64,000 nt of DNA, from assembly GCA_034770075.1 (NCBI GenBank), contig CM068382.1, forward strand, positions 1,550,001-1,614,000, given 5' to 3'. Of this stretch, positions 24,609-35,435 are shown in pieces (the stretch's first letter is position 1; each line of letters starts with the position of its first letter). The translations under genes and the position numbers were made by a program. Source of the stretch: Aralia elata (lineage: Eukaryota; Streptophyta; Magnoliopsida; Apiales; Araliaceae). The notes beneath the pieces were generated by a model. It was not told where the DNA came from, did not search any database, and was given only the letters and a program-made list of their open reading frames with translations.

Positions 24609-26000
24609 TTTAATACCTGGACCAAACATTTCACAACATTAATCCCAAGATATGAAACTTTTCTTTACAGTCAGATAAATGCAACAAGAAAATAAAGATA
24701 AAAACTAAATACTGTGAGAATCAATGAGTATGCTAGAAAGCCTAGATTTGAGCGACAAAGTAGTAGAAATATTTATATCGAAATAGATTGGAAAACAAAA
24801 GGTTCATAATCAGAGAGGATAGAAAATATAACCTTTTAATAATATACACAAACACACAAATTTATATAGCAGACAACATATTGGAACTTAAAAACCCTAT
24901 GCTATTGTTGTTAGCTGTTACTAACTAGCGTTCAATATTAGATGAAGAAGAGGCAAAGGACAAAGAAATTGGAACCTAAACCCACCAAGAACCTAGTATG
25001 AAAAAAGAGAAGTTCATATTATACTTCTTCAGCAAATAGCTTTAAGCTTCAAACCGATAACTCATACTATTATAAAGGTATGTTCATATATCAAGAATAA
25101 TTTTTTTTGCGGGGAGGAGAGAGAGAGAGAGTTTGTTAAAGCAAGCCAAATTGATATACATTATGCAAAACCGCCTAGATTTGTGTGAAAAGAGAAATAT
25201 TCTCAGGTCTCAGCAGGGATACAAGAACTGATTACTGTTCAGAATATTCACATGAAACTTCACATCAAAGAGTGCTACATTTAGCTACATGAACTACTTA
25301 TTTAATTGATGAAAACACTAATCACTCAGTAAAACCAACATTTAGTGTACAACATCATATGCTCTAAAATTCACCAAGTTTCTCTCCATATCAACGGAGT
25401 CAAGCTCAAAGCTGAAGTAAAAGCCACAATATAATACTAATCGAAACACAAATCCAAAAATAAAGATAACAAATTGTACCAAATAGAAGAGTAAAGCTTC
25501 AAGCTTTGGCGTTAATCAAGCTGAAGTATAAAGTAAATCATGGCTAAGAAGCGTGATTAAGACAAAACGAGGAATCCAGATTCAAAAATCATTTAAAAAG
25601 CTGCAATTACAGCAGACTAAAAGCAATTTAAGAGAGAGACAGAATCAGATTCCATTAGCTCGTAAAAAGAGAGATCGGAAGCGATGGCAAAACGGCGCGA
25701 CCGAAAAAGTACTGCGACACTTAAAAGCTAGCCAGAGACTGTGTGTCTGAGAGAGGTGAGAGAAAAACCTCGCGAGAAGAGCTATATTAGCGTGTGGCAG
25801 GGAGCTCGTCTGAAAACGACATTCCGGAGGGAAAATGTGGCCGGAAAACCGCCGGATTAAACGGTTCTGAAGAGAGTACCAGTCTTCTTCTGTGCACCGA
25901 CTCTGTCGGACTTGATTTGCTTTTGTTTATTGATTCATTTATGACTTTCGATTACGTCTAGAGAGAGAAACTCTAGACTAGAGGGAGAAGGTGGGAAGAA
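24609..26000 (-). promoter_or_regulatory. TRM 5' leader intron and promoter region
   Basis: Minus-strand sequence upstream of the TRM start. The acceptor at 24617 shows that the leader is spliced; the upstream leader exon probably lies near 25.5-25.9 kb, where base composition is higher in GC and GAGA-rich (25630-26000), but I cannot place its donor. No other gene is seen here; the open frame at 25553-25750 on the plus strand is antisense to this leader. Confidence 0.4.
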
Positions 26001-27398
26001 AGTGAAGTAAGAAAATTCGGTAATAGTGACAAAATATACAGGATAATATTGATACTAATATTTGTGTTTTTGCTATATGGTCCCTATACTTTCATATAAC
26101 TAGTTTATTGAGCCTTCGAAGTTTGAATATTATCATATGGTTATTCACTTATTTGTGAGAAATTATGTGACCTTTATATACACACTCAACAAGTGAATAG
26201 ATTTCTGCTCTCATTTTTTCCCCATGGGCAAGGTATATTGCCCCTATTATAGGCATGCCATATATGTGTATGAAAAAATTCCTACCGTGTATATTTACAT
26301 TGAGGTCAAAATTAAAAATTATACGAGGGCATGTTGTCAGTTATAAATTATATATGAGATTTAAACATAAACACTACAAAAACTCAATTGGCCAATGGAA
26401 CAACCGACCTTTGGTGTCATTTACTATTAGCACTTCCCAACATGGATATCAATATTTCATGTGAATAAATTGATTTATTTGGAATAATATGTGGTTATAA
26501 ATCTTCTCTCCAAGTGCATATGAGATATTTTCAATTTATTTCTATTATTGAATTTTCACTATTTTATGTGGTAATATTGTATTTGTCTTTTAAAAATAAA
26601 AATATATTCGTTGTTACGTTACCGTTAGAATAATAATTTTTTCACTATTCATTTATTTTGTATTTTCATCGAATAATATTTTTTTCACTATTCATTTATG
26701 TTGCATTTTCATCACGCGATGAAATAATTAAAAGGATTCAAATGACGTATAATATGAGTTATGTATAATTCACGCCACAACAACATATCTAAAACTATTA
26801 TTTTAGTTTTATAATATCTTAGATTTACCAATTAGTTTTCAAAATAATTAATGATCATAGAGTTACTCCATTAATTCATCATCACTAATTTCATTTTTCT
26901 CAACTATAAAATTTCATTTCATGGGAGTCTACTATGAAAATAAAGGCTGAAATTTCACATACAAATAATGAATAAAAGAGAAAACTATACTATAGAGTTT
27001 AGACTCTGGTCTAATTTATATGAAATAGTCACAAGTTATATGTACATACATGATACATCAATATTACGCATAATGTCAAATGACGACCTTATGCTAAATC
27101 ATAATAACACAATCATAATCTGTTAATATTTAAAAACTCGTAGTGCAACATTCAACGATCATTCTATTAATTTATGAATCAATTAATTTTAATTATTATA
27201 CATATAGATATAGTACATGAAATGATATCAAGTTGTCATAGCGACAAAATATGTATTATGGTCACACGGCATGACAAATAATTTATTTGAGGAAAAAGGT
27301 AAACGAACTGAAAGTCTGAAACTTAATTTTCTAAAGAGTGTAAAGGACATGTTGTCCTTTCCTCACCATATTTTTAATTTGCACGAAACCACCACCAC

Positions 27399-27458
<60 letters not shown>

Positions 27459-27969
27459 TCAGAGTATATATATTTCTTCTAACTCCATGTTGCTTTACGT
27501 AGCTAGCACACATTAGTTCTAATTATTCTTTCATTTGTTTAAGTATTCAGTTAAACTGTGAAAGATTATTTTATGCAACATATACAAACGGTATAAAATG
27601 GGATAATTCAATTTAATTTGATGTAAATTATTAACTAATTATAATTTAACACATTATTTGATAAATATATATTTTTATTTGAATTTATATATTATAGTAT
27701 TACTTCTTTTTAAATGATGATGTTGACTGTGTAACCCAAATCAGGAATTCTTTTGGCAATTTCCTCGAAACAGTGGACACCTTATTGCCCAACCAGGCAA
27801 CCACTCTTTCTGGTTTTCTGCTTTGATGATATTTGTTTGTTTGTTTTCTTAGGGGGAAATTCCCGGGATTGGAGGCCCGTTTATTTTGTGGTTTTGATCA
27901 CCAAACCCAACTTTTCTATTATTATGTTTGGGTTGTGCCAATTTTTTACGGGAGTCTTATTTTATATTC
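26001..27969. other. Intergenic, AT-rich, no gene seen
   Basis: No coding exon is recognisable on either strand. It holds an (ACC)n run followed by (TA)n at 27388-27456. The open frames spanning that tract only translate the microsatellite. Confidence 0.5.
27402..27456. repeat. (TA)n microsatellite
   Basis: About 27 uninterrupted TA units following a short (ACC)n stretch. Confidence 0.95.
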
Positions 27970-28141
27970 GGATAAGTCTGCATACACTATTTCAAATATT
28001 ATATTTTACACTATATTGTACATTCAATCATTAAAAAGTGAGACCTGACGTGGATTTTCATGTCAGATCTCACTTTTTAATGGTTGGATGTGCAATGTAG
28101 TGTAAAATGTAGTGTTTAGAGTAATGTACATAAATTTATCC
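27970..28141. mobile_element. Mutator-type foldback MITE (172 bp) with 9-bp target duplication
   Basis: Ends GGATAAGT and ATTTATCC are complementary, and the two halves fold back along almost the whole length; the inner stem CATTAAAAAGTGAGA pairs with TCTCACTTTTTAATG. The exact 9-mer TTTATATTC flanks both ends (27961-27969 and 28142-28150). A 9-bp target duplication is the hallmark of Mutator-like transposition. No coding capacity. Confidence 0.85.
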
Positions 28142-28368
28142 TTTATATTCTCAAAGTTTTTTTACCCAACGATTACGACATATATTAATATATAAAATTG
28201 AATATTATAAGATTGACTCTCTACATCAGATACATAATTAAAATATTATTAATTATAGTTATTTATTAACTCACAATAAAAAAGTTGACATATAAAATCG
28301 CAAGATATATATATTTTTTTTTGAGGCATTATACAAAAAAATGTCAACAATTTCTTTTTCCCACACCT

Positions 28369-28406
<38 letters not shown>

Positions 28407-29200
28407 TTATTTTACCTCTTTTGATAGATATGCACGCAAGACAATTAGAAAATAAGCCTGTGGTCTTAAAAAGAGATTAACTTTTTACACGTTACTCACC
28501 CACCCGTCTAAAAACACCTCAACAACTCGTAAGTATGCAAAAGGTACTGGGTGTTAGAGTGAGTTTACTTAAAAATAGTAGTTGAATTATAAAAATAAAA
28601 GCCTAAAATTGATTACCCACTCCTAGTTGTTGAAGACTTGAAGACTTGAAATAGATATGATATATCCAATTAAAGACCTCATTTTGGGACAGCACAATTT
28701 GCCTTCACAAATAGATTTTCTTATCTATCTTTCCGGTTTAAATAAATTAGCAACCGGCGGCACGCAACGAGTGTATAAATTATGTGGAATATAATATGAA
28801 TTTTATAAAATTTTAAAAATTGAATAAAAAGATTTTAAAAAAATATATATATAAAAAATAATAATATGACTAAACTTATAGAAACAAAAGAGAGAAAAAA
28901 TAGTATGACACAGTTATATCGTTGACATCAGCTATTCGAGGAAGTTGCTTTATAATATTAGATAGATAATATAGCTATAGATAGATAGATAGATAATATA
29001 TTGGATGCATATAGAGAATTGATTGTGTCTAGGATTATCAATTGGGCAAATCAAGCCATCGTTCAACCCATTTAAAACTTGTTCAAATTTTATTTTGGAG
29101 TGAGTTGAGTTGAATTTGGACAGAAAATTAAGTTCGAAGTGAAATTTAGGTCGAACTTGGTCAATAGGTTGTTTGACCCATTACAGTATTAAAAACGTAT

Positions 29201-29231
<31 letters not shown>

Positions 29232-30300
29232 TAATTATTACATATTCTCTCTTGATTTATATTTATATATAGTATTCTTAACTAAAAATTAGGTACTATA
29301 TTTTTCGTAAAGTGGTCACTTATATCATTTCATAATAAAATATAGTAATAACATTAAAAAAGATTGAGATTAAATATTAAAAATAATAAAAACTAAAATA
29401 CTTATAACATAGCTCATTTATGTTAATATAAATTTCAATTCAATTAGTAAAAAGAACGATGTATGTCAAATATTTTAAATGAATTACCTTAAATTATATT
29501 TTTTTTAGGTCTAAGAGTCAATATAAATAATTTTAAATTTTAATACGGGCTTAACCCAAAAAAACTCGAAGCTCGTGATTTTATTTGAGTCGAGTTCGAA
29601 CAAATTTATTACATTCCGAATAAGTTAAATCTGAACTTGAACCTGATAATTTTAAAATGAAATGAGCTTGAACAACTTTAAACTCGACTCACATAATCTG
29701 ATTGACAAGCCTAATTGTGTCATTCGTATTTAACGTAGGGTGGCGTTTCAACGGGCGTAGATCTTCATGGGCCACGCCACTAGACAAAACAAATCTTTTC
29801 TCCTTTTTTATACGGGCCATATAAAACGTAGAAGGCACATGCAGATGAAAATGACTTGTTTTGTTTGTTCAATTTGTTTCCAACTTTCCACAGTAACTTA
29901 ATAACTTGTTAAATTGCAGTTAGGTTAATAGGCCAAATCACCGCATTTCATTTCAGATTTGCTAAAGAAATTTGTACAAGGGATTATTAAGTTTCAACGG
30001 ATTTGGAAGGAATCACTTTCTTATGGTTCTAATGCATCTTTCGGAAGATTTGCAAATAATTATAATTATAATAGTATGGACATGCATGAAGTAGTTGGGT
30101 CAGGGTTCAACCAATCTATTTGATTTCATTAAAAATAACCAACTATGCATTGCATTTGCGATATGTTCCTATTTTGATTTTTTTAAAGTCAATTCATAAT
30201 TTTTTTTTTCTAAAATAAAATTAAAAAAATTAAAATTAAAGATTACAAATTTTAGTAGTTGTAGTACTTTTTACGATTATTGTGCATTTGCGATATGTTC
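28142..30300. other. Intergenic, AT-rich, no gene seen
   Basis: It contains (AT)n at 28371-28401, a (GATA)n-like stretch near 28959-28996, and an interrupted (TA)n at about 29200-29231. No coding exon is seen. Confidence 0.5.
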
Positions 30301-30304
30301 CTAT

Positions 30305-30532
30305 TTTGACTTTTTAAAGTTAAATTGACCATTTTTAAAACTAATCTTTTTACTATTTTTGCTAAAATATAGGTGAAGAGATTATAACCAAAAGAAAGTA
30401 TATACAATTTATTACTAACCCCAATTTTTATAATTTTAGAAATATATTTATATATGCTTAATTATTAATTCTAAAAATAGTCAATTTGACTTAAAAAGTC
30501 AAAATTGAGCAATTAATTTGGGACGGAGGAAG
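30305..30532 (+). mobile_element. Stowaway MITE copy A, left end lost
   Basis: This is closely similar to the complete element at 60401-60658, including the inner GGTGAAGAGATTATAACCAA and the right terminus GGGACGGAGGAAG followed by TA. The left ~30 bp are replaced by unrelated sequence (TGCATTTGCGATATGTTCCT), which also occurs at about 30157-30176. Confidence 0.8.
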
Positions 30533-30570
30533 TACTATATAGTCTATTCTAGGTCACATAAAGTCATAAA

Positions 30571-30795
30571 TGTTAGCACTAAAAATATTGTTACAATGAT
30601 TGTGTCTCCTGTAACTAAAATATAAAATTTGTTATTAGTTACAGGAGATACTGTTTTAAAAAATAAAATAAATGATGGACTTTAAAAAGTCAAAACTGAC
30701 AGTGTCAAATAGTGCTAACAGTGTCTCCTGTAACTAGTAACAATTTTTATATTACTAATTACAGGAGACACAATCATTGTAAAAATATTAGCACT
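30571..30795. repeat. Compound foldback element
   Basis: Outer arms (about 30571-30654 and 30717-30795) are complementary: the left includes TTACAATGATTGTGTCTCC, the right its complement. Each arm itself contains an inner inverted pair of the motif TCTCCTGTAA/TTACAGGAGA, so the motif occurs four times. A homologous fragment lies at 31885-31955. It is probably a foldback MITE of unassigned class. Confidence 0.7.
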
Positions 30796-30982
30796 AAAAT
30801 TTCCTAAGAACCGGAAAATAAATGGTTATCTTCTGATTCAGCGCTGAAGTTTACAAATATGCCCTTCAACGCAATGTTATGTTAGTAAACCAATTACTCA
30901 TTAACTGAAATGCTGGAGAGGTCTGGTATGTGTCTAGTCTCCAGATTGCTCTGGATAAAAAATTTAGCCTTAAGAAGAGTTA

Positions 30983-31240
30983 CTTCCTCCATCTCAAATT
31001 AATTGTTCAGTTTTGACTTTTTAAAGTCAAATTGACTATTTTTAGAATTAATAATTAAGCATATATAAATATATTTCTAAAATTATAAAAATTGGGGTTA
31101 GTAATAAATTGTATATACTTTTATTTGGTTATAATCTCTTCACTTATATTTTAGCAAAAATAGTAAAAAGATTAGTTTTAAAAATGGTCAATTTAATTTT
31201 AAAAAGTCAAAATTAAATAATTAATTTGGGACGGAGGGAG
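30983..31240 (-). mobile_element. Stowaway MITE copy B (258 bp), inverted
   Basis: Termini CTTCCTCCATCTCAAATTAA and GGGACGGAGGGAG with TA on both sides (30981-30982, 31241-31242). The body is the reverse complement of copies A and C, at high identity, and the length equals copy C exactly. Confidence 0.85.
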
Positions 31241-32500
31241 TAAAAGCAAGCAAGCCATCCACCTCAACATTACACACAATCATGAGTTTTACTTCAACAA
31301 AAAATGTCTCACTTTGACATTTTAAAGTTAATTTGTAATTTTTTTTTAAAAAATAAAATAAAATAAAATTAATTATAATTAATAAAATCGTGAATAAAAT
31401 AAAATAAAATATTTTAAAAAACTAGTAAGTTAGAGATGTGAGAAGGGAGAACTAGTAGAGAGGTGGTGACTGGTGAGTCAGGTAACACTGAGGATGTATG
31501 ATGTATCCAACATTCGTTATGGAATTTGCTGTACTTTGCTCGTTGGGCTACGACTAAGATATGCGAAGCCCAACTCCATTTATTTGGGCCAATATCATAT
31601 TAAGACTTAGCTAATAATAATCCCGCGGGTCACGGAATAAACTATTTTCTCTCTCTTTTTTTAATATTAAATAGCTGGAATTCTAAAAAGTTTCAAATAT
31701 ATGAATAAAATAATGCTATATATTTGTGAATTATATTTTACTTTATGACTTTATAGTCTAAAAATACATTGTATCTTTAGTTTTAGAATGAATAAAAAAA
31801 AATAATGTCTTTGATTTTGAAACGAAGGAAGAAGATCATTCTAAAATGCAATTTAATGTTTGATTTTTTGAAGTGAATAAATTGTTACTAGTTATAGGAG
31901 ACACTATTTTAAAAAGTGAAATAAATGGTGGAATTTAAAAAGTCAAAACTGATCTTATATTTCATAATCGAGTGTGCAAATAAAAAAAATAAAAAGAATT
32001 CTGTTATATATTGCGAAAATTTTCAGCCGAATTATGATTGACGTATGTGCATTCATGAAATAGATAAAAATTAAGAAAGATCCCATTTTAATTTATTTTA
32101 TTTTATCATATATAATTTCACGTTGGTCGTAATCCAACTTCATCAAATATTTATCGACATATATATCATTTTTCAAATAAAAAATAAAAAATTAGTAGGT
32201 GAGAAAAATTATGTGTTCATAATTATGGGAATGGAGACCAAGAGTCCAAAAGTAACTACCCCTATTTGCTCCCTTAATAATAAATATAGTTTTAATGTAA
32301 AATGTATTTTTTATACGCCTTAATATTAAAAAAGTAAAAATGTTGGATATATAAAATGGAGCAGTGATAGGAAATTTATATATATATATATATATATATT
32401 TGGGGAAAATTACGAGTGATCGAAATGTGAATTTGGGTAGTTAATGACAAAATAAGTAAGATGACAACATTATCCAAAAGAATGGGATATGGTACATAGA
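31241..32500. other. Intergenic between Stowaway copy B and psaE promoter
   Basis: AT-rich. The segment 31885-31955 repeats part of the foldback at 30571-30795 (GGAGACACTATTTTAAAAAG and following). (TA)n lies at about 32380-32400. No coding exon is seen. Confidence 0.5.
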
Positions 32501-32669
32501 TGGGAGGATTCTATTGGTTGAGGCAATTGGAAACTGATCATCTTCGTCCAGGAAAAAGATATTCCATTCATTCAAAGCCTCTCAAAATATTTCTTCAATT
32601 CTAGCATTTTAGTTATCTTCTTCCTATAATTTTTTTCTTTTAGTAAAGAAAGAGAGAGAAGAGTGGAGC
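32501..32669 (+). promoter_or_regulatory. psaE promoter and 5' leader
   Basis: Just upstream of the psaE ATG: an ATTGG (inverted CCAAT box) at about 32513-32517, and a pyrimidine- and AT-rich leader ending in GAAAGAGAGAGAAGAG before the start. No conventional TATA box stands out within 150 bp. Assignments are by motif only. Confidence 0.4.
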
Positions 32670-33865
32670 ATGGCTAGCTGCAGCATGGCATCAGCTGCTT
32701 GTGGATTTGTGGTGACACCAAATGTTGTCACTCCCAATAACACAACCAGAATGGTCACTATGGTATCCTTCCCTCCTTCTAGGAACAATGGCAGCAGGCT
32801 GGTGGTACGAGCGGCGGAAGAGGCGGCGCCACCGGCAGCCACCACCGCCACAGAAGAAGCTAAAGCTGCTCCTGTCGCCAAGCCACCTCCGATTGGCCCC
32901 AAGAGAGGAACCAAAGTAAGTCCTTTTCCCATACCCACCACACATTTGGATTCTTTTGCAATACCCCCACTACAAATTAGTTGTTTTTTTTTACAATACC
33001 CACAACAAATTAGTTGTCTTTTTTCAATACCCACAACAAATTAGTTGTTTTTTAAAATTTTATTTTATTAATACCCACTATAAGTAGGAAGTTTGTTTGT
33101 TTTTTGTTTTCTTTAACAAAAAAAAAAAAGACCCACTGCAAGTTTGTTACAAAGATTGGTCACCATAAATTTCAAAGTGAATCCTGATAATAAAACATGA
33201 GTATTACCATGGTGATCTAGCAAAGTGTAATCGGTAGATAATCTAACGAGTGAGCTTAGTGATAATAGTAGATTTCAACCGGTCTCGTATTATTTTGTAT
33301 TCATCTTTTATAGCTATTATTTTGTCACCAAAATATTATTAATAAATCATCGGGAAGAATTGAGCACCAAAATTGGGACAAAAGAGCAGTATTTGATATT
33401 CTGTGTTTATAATTTTCCAAGAAGTAACATCATAACATGGAGTGGTCAAATTTTGATTTTGTTTCTTTACACAGGTGAAGATTCTTAGGAAGGAGTCTTA
33501 CTGGTACAAGGGTGTCGGATCAGTTGTAGCTGTTGATCAGGTAATTTCCCTCCCTCTCTTCTTATCATAATGGTCGAGAAATCCCCAAAAAAAAAAAATG
33601 ATTATGTTTTCAAGAAAACTAAATCATCACAAGTTATGCAAAACTATCACAAGTAATTGAAATATGGCCAAAACATCTCAATTTCCTAATCGATCGAAAG
33701 AAAACTATCAAATTATCAAAACAAAACTATGTTGATATTAATGTTGTTTTTTGTAATGCGCAGGACCCAAAAACTCGCTACCCAGTTGTTGTGAGGTTCA
33801 ACAAAGTGAATTATGCCAATGTATCTACAAACAACTATGCATTGGATGAGATCCAAGAAGTCTAA
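32670..33865 (+). CDS. psaE: Photosystem I reaction centre subunit IV (PsaE), plastid precursor
   Basis: PsaE sits on the stromal side of photosystem I, helps dock ferredoxin and supports cyclic electron flow. Three exons: 32670-32915, 33475-33540 and 33764-33865, GT-AG borders, in frame, 137 residues. Residues 1 to about 45 (MASCSMASAACGF onward, Ser/Ala/Thr/Asn-rich, ending RLVVRA) form a transit peptide. The mature protein starts with an Ala/Pro/Glu-rich stretch and PPPIGPKRGTK. It then has the SH3-like core KILRKESYWYKGVGSVVAVD (exon 2), and TRYPVVVRFNKVNYANVSTN to the end NYALDEIQEV (exon 3), the invariant PsaE core. Length is normal for plant PsaE. Convergent with the GRXS12 gene 1.6 kb away. 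Identity is secure. Confidence 0.97.
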
Positions 33866-35435
33866 TTAGGGATGCTTTTGTGTGTGCTTATGATGTAATT
33901 TATGTATTCTTATTATTCTTATGCTATATATCAACTTCTCTCTATCATTCTGTACCATACTTCTCTAATTTTGAACATTTTTTTTAAAATCACATCTGCT
34001 CCAATTGCTGTATATAAAACCACTTTCTCCTCTATAGTAATAGTCTTAAGGGGGCTGGATGTTCCCTATTAATATAATTTCTAACACTAATGTTTGGATA
34101 ACAAGAAATTAAAGAAGGCTGAGGATTTTTTTTATGTCAATTTCATGTAGATATGACTCGCTTAATATCCAACAAATTCCCCCTGTTGGGACTTGGGTTG
34201 TGTTCCAGCAAAATTTTCTATGCTATTTTCAAATTTATATCATCTTATTATTCATATAAATGCTCAAAAAAATAAAATTAAATAACACATCAGTGTTTCG
34301 ACTCTGTTGAACTAATTCCTGAGGTAGTATTTTAACGAGAGCAAAACATTAAATAATCTTTGCCACTATATTTCTCAGCAACGAAACTAAAGAATAGCAT
34401 CATGCCTCTGAGAGAAACTAATCGAAAGAAAGTTTGCTCACGGCGAATACCTCCACAGGAAAAGTTATGCTTATGAAGCTATGCAGGGAAATAAAAAGCA
34501 TGCCACAATACCCAACTGATACGAAAAGCATTTGTCTTCCTTTTATAGGAGGGAGTAAAAGAGGTACCTTGAGTGATTCTACTTTTGATAAAGCAGCCCT
34601 GGAATATGTTCTGCATTATATTATCTTACAGTTAAAAGGAAAATAATCAATTTTCTCAACCACTATGCTTCTGTTTTCTAGGATTCATCCCAAAACCAGA
34701 AGTTTTAAATTGAACGTGAAGAAATTTAACATCAGTTTATACACCTTTTTGCCTTAGAAAAGCAAAGGGTCAACAAACATTCTCACTCTAAAATGCGGTA
34801 AAATTATTACAAGACTGTCTTTTTCAGAAGTAAAATTAGTTCCTCTATATTTTCCACAAAATAATGCTGTATCAATAGAAACAGAATAAGCTCACAATAA
34901 TGAGAAATCAGTTCAGGTATTTTCACACTTTCAGCTAGTCAAAACTCATAAAGTTTAAGACACGATGTTTCTGAAGAAGGAAAATCAGCAGTAACTAATT
35001 GCATTGCATGTCAAAAGCCAAAAAGAAGAAGTTAAAGCTTGTAACTAGGACAAATGATAATTTGAAAGTCTACCAAGTGATGAGTGGACAAAAGAAGTAC
35101 ATTTCTACCCTATTTAAAAGGTAGAGCATATTGATACCATGAAGCCATTCATGAGCAGACTAAAATGGTTTTAATGCAACAAAGGAGGCAAACGAGGTTC
35201 TCAAGCAATACGTCAAGCAAGTACCATGAACTGGAATTATACAGTTTCATTAGGAAGATGCATAAAACTTCTGAAACTTGCAAAAGATCTAATACCAATA
35301 TATGATTATTTCTTTCTGATAGAAACATACATGTTTTCTTGACAGAAACAGAAATATGGCAATATGGGATATCTTGGTAAGACATCCAACAGATGGAAGG
35401 AGGTGGAGACATCAAATGACAATAAGCTCGGAAGA
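33866..35435. other. Convergent spacer between psaE and GRXS12
   Basis: It holds the 3' untranslated regions of both genes. The open frame at 34434-34646 has no recognisable relative. Nothing else is seen. Confidence 0.5.

Noticed and set aside
24609..24629. Earlier in-frame ATG for the TRM protein (MFGPGIK)
   Set aside because: A splice acceptor at 24617-24618 falls between it and the ATG at 24608, so it is intronic; MNGIQN fits the family start.
27271..27516. Open frames on both strands across the (TA)n tract
   Set aside because: They are translations of the microsatellite (Tyr-Ile repeats) and have no family resemblance.
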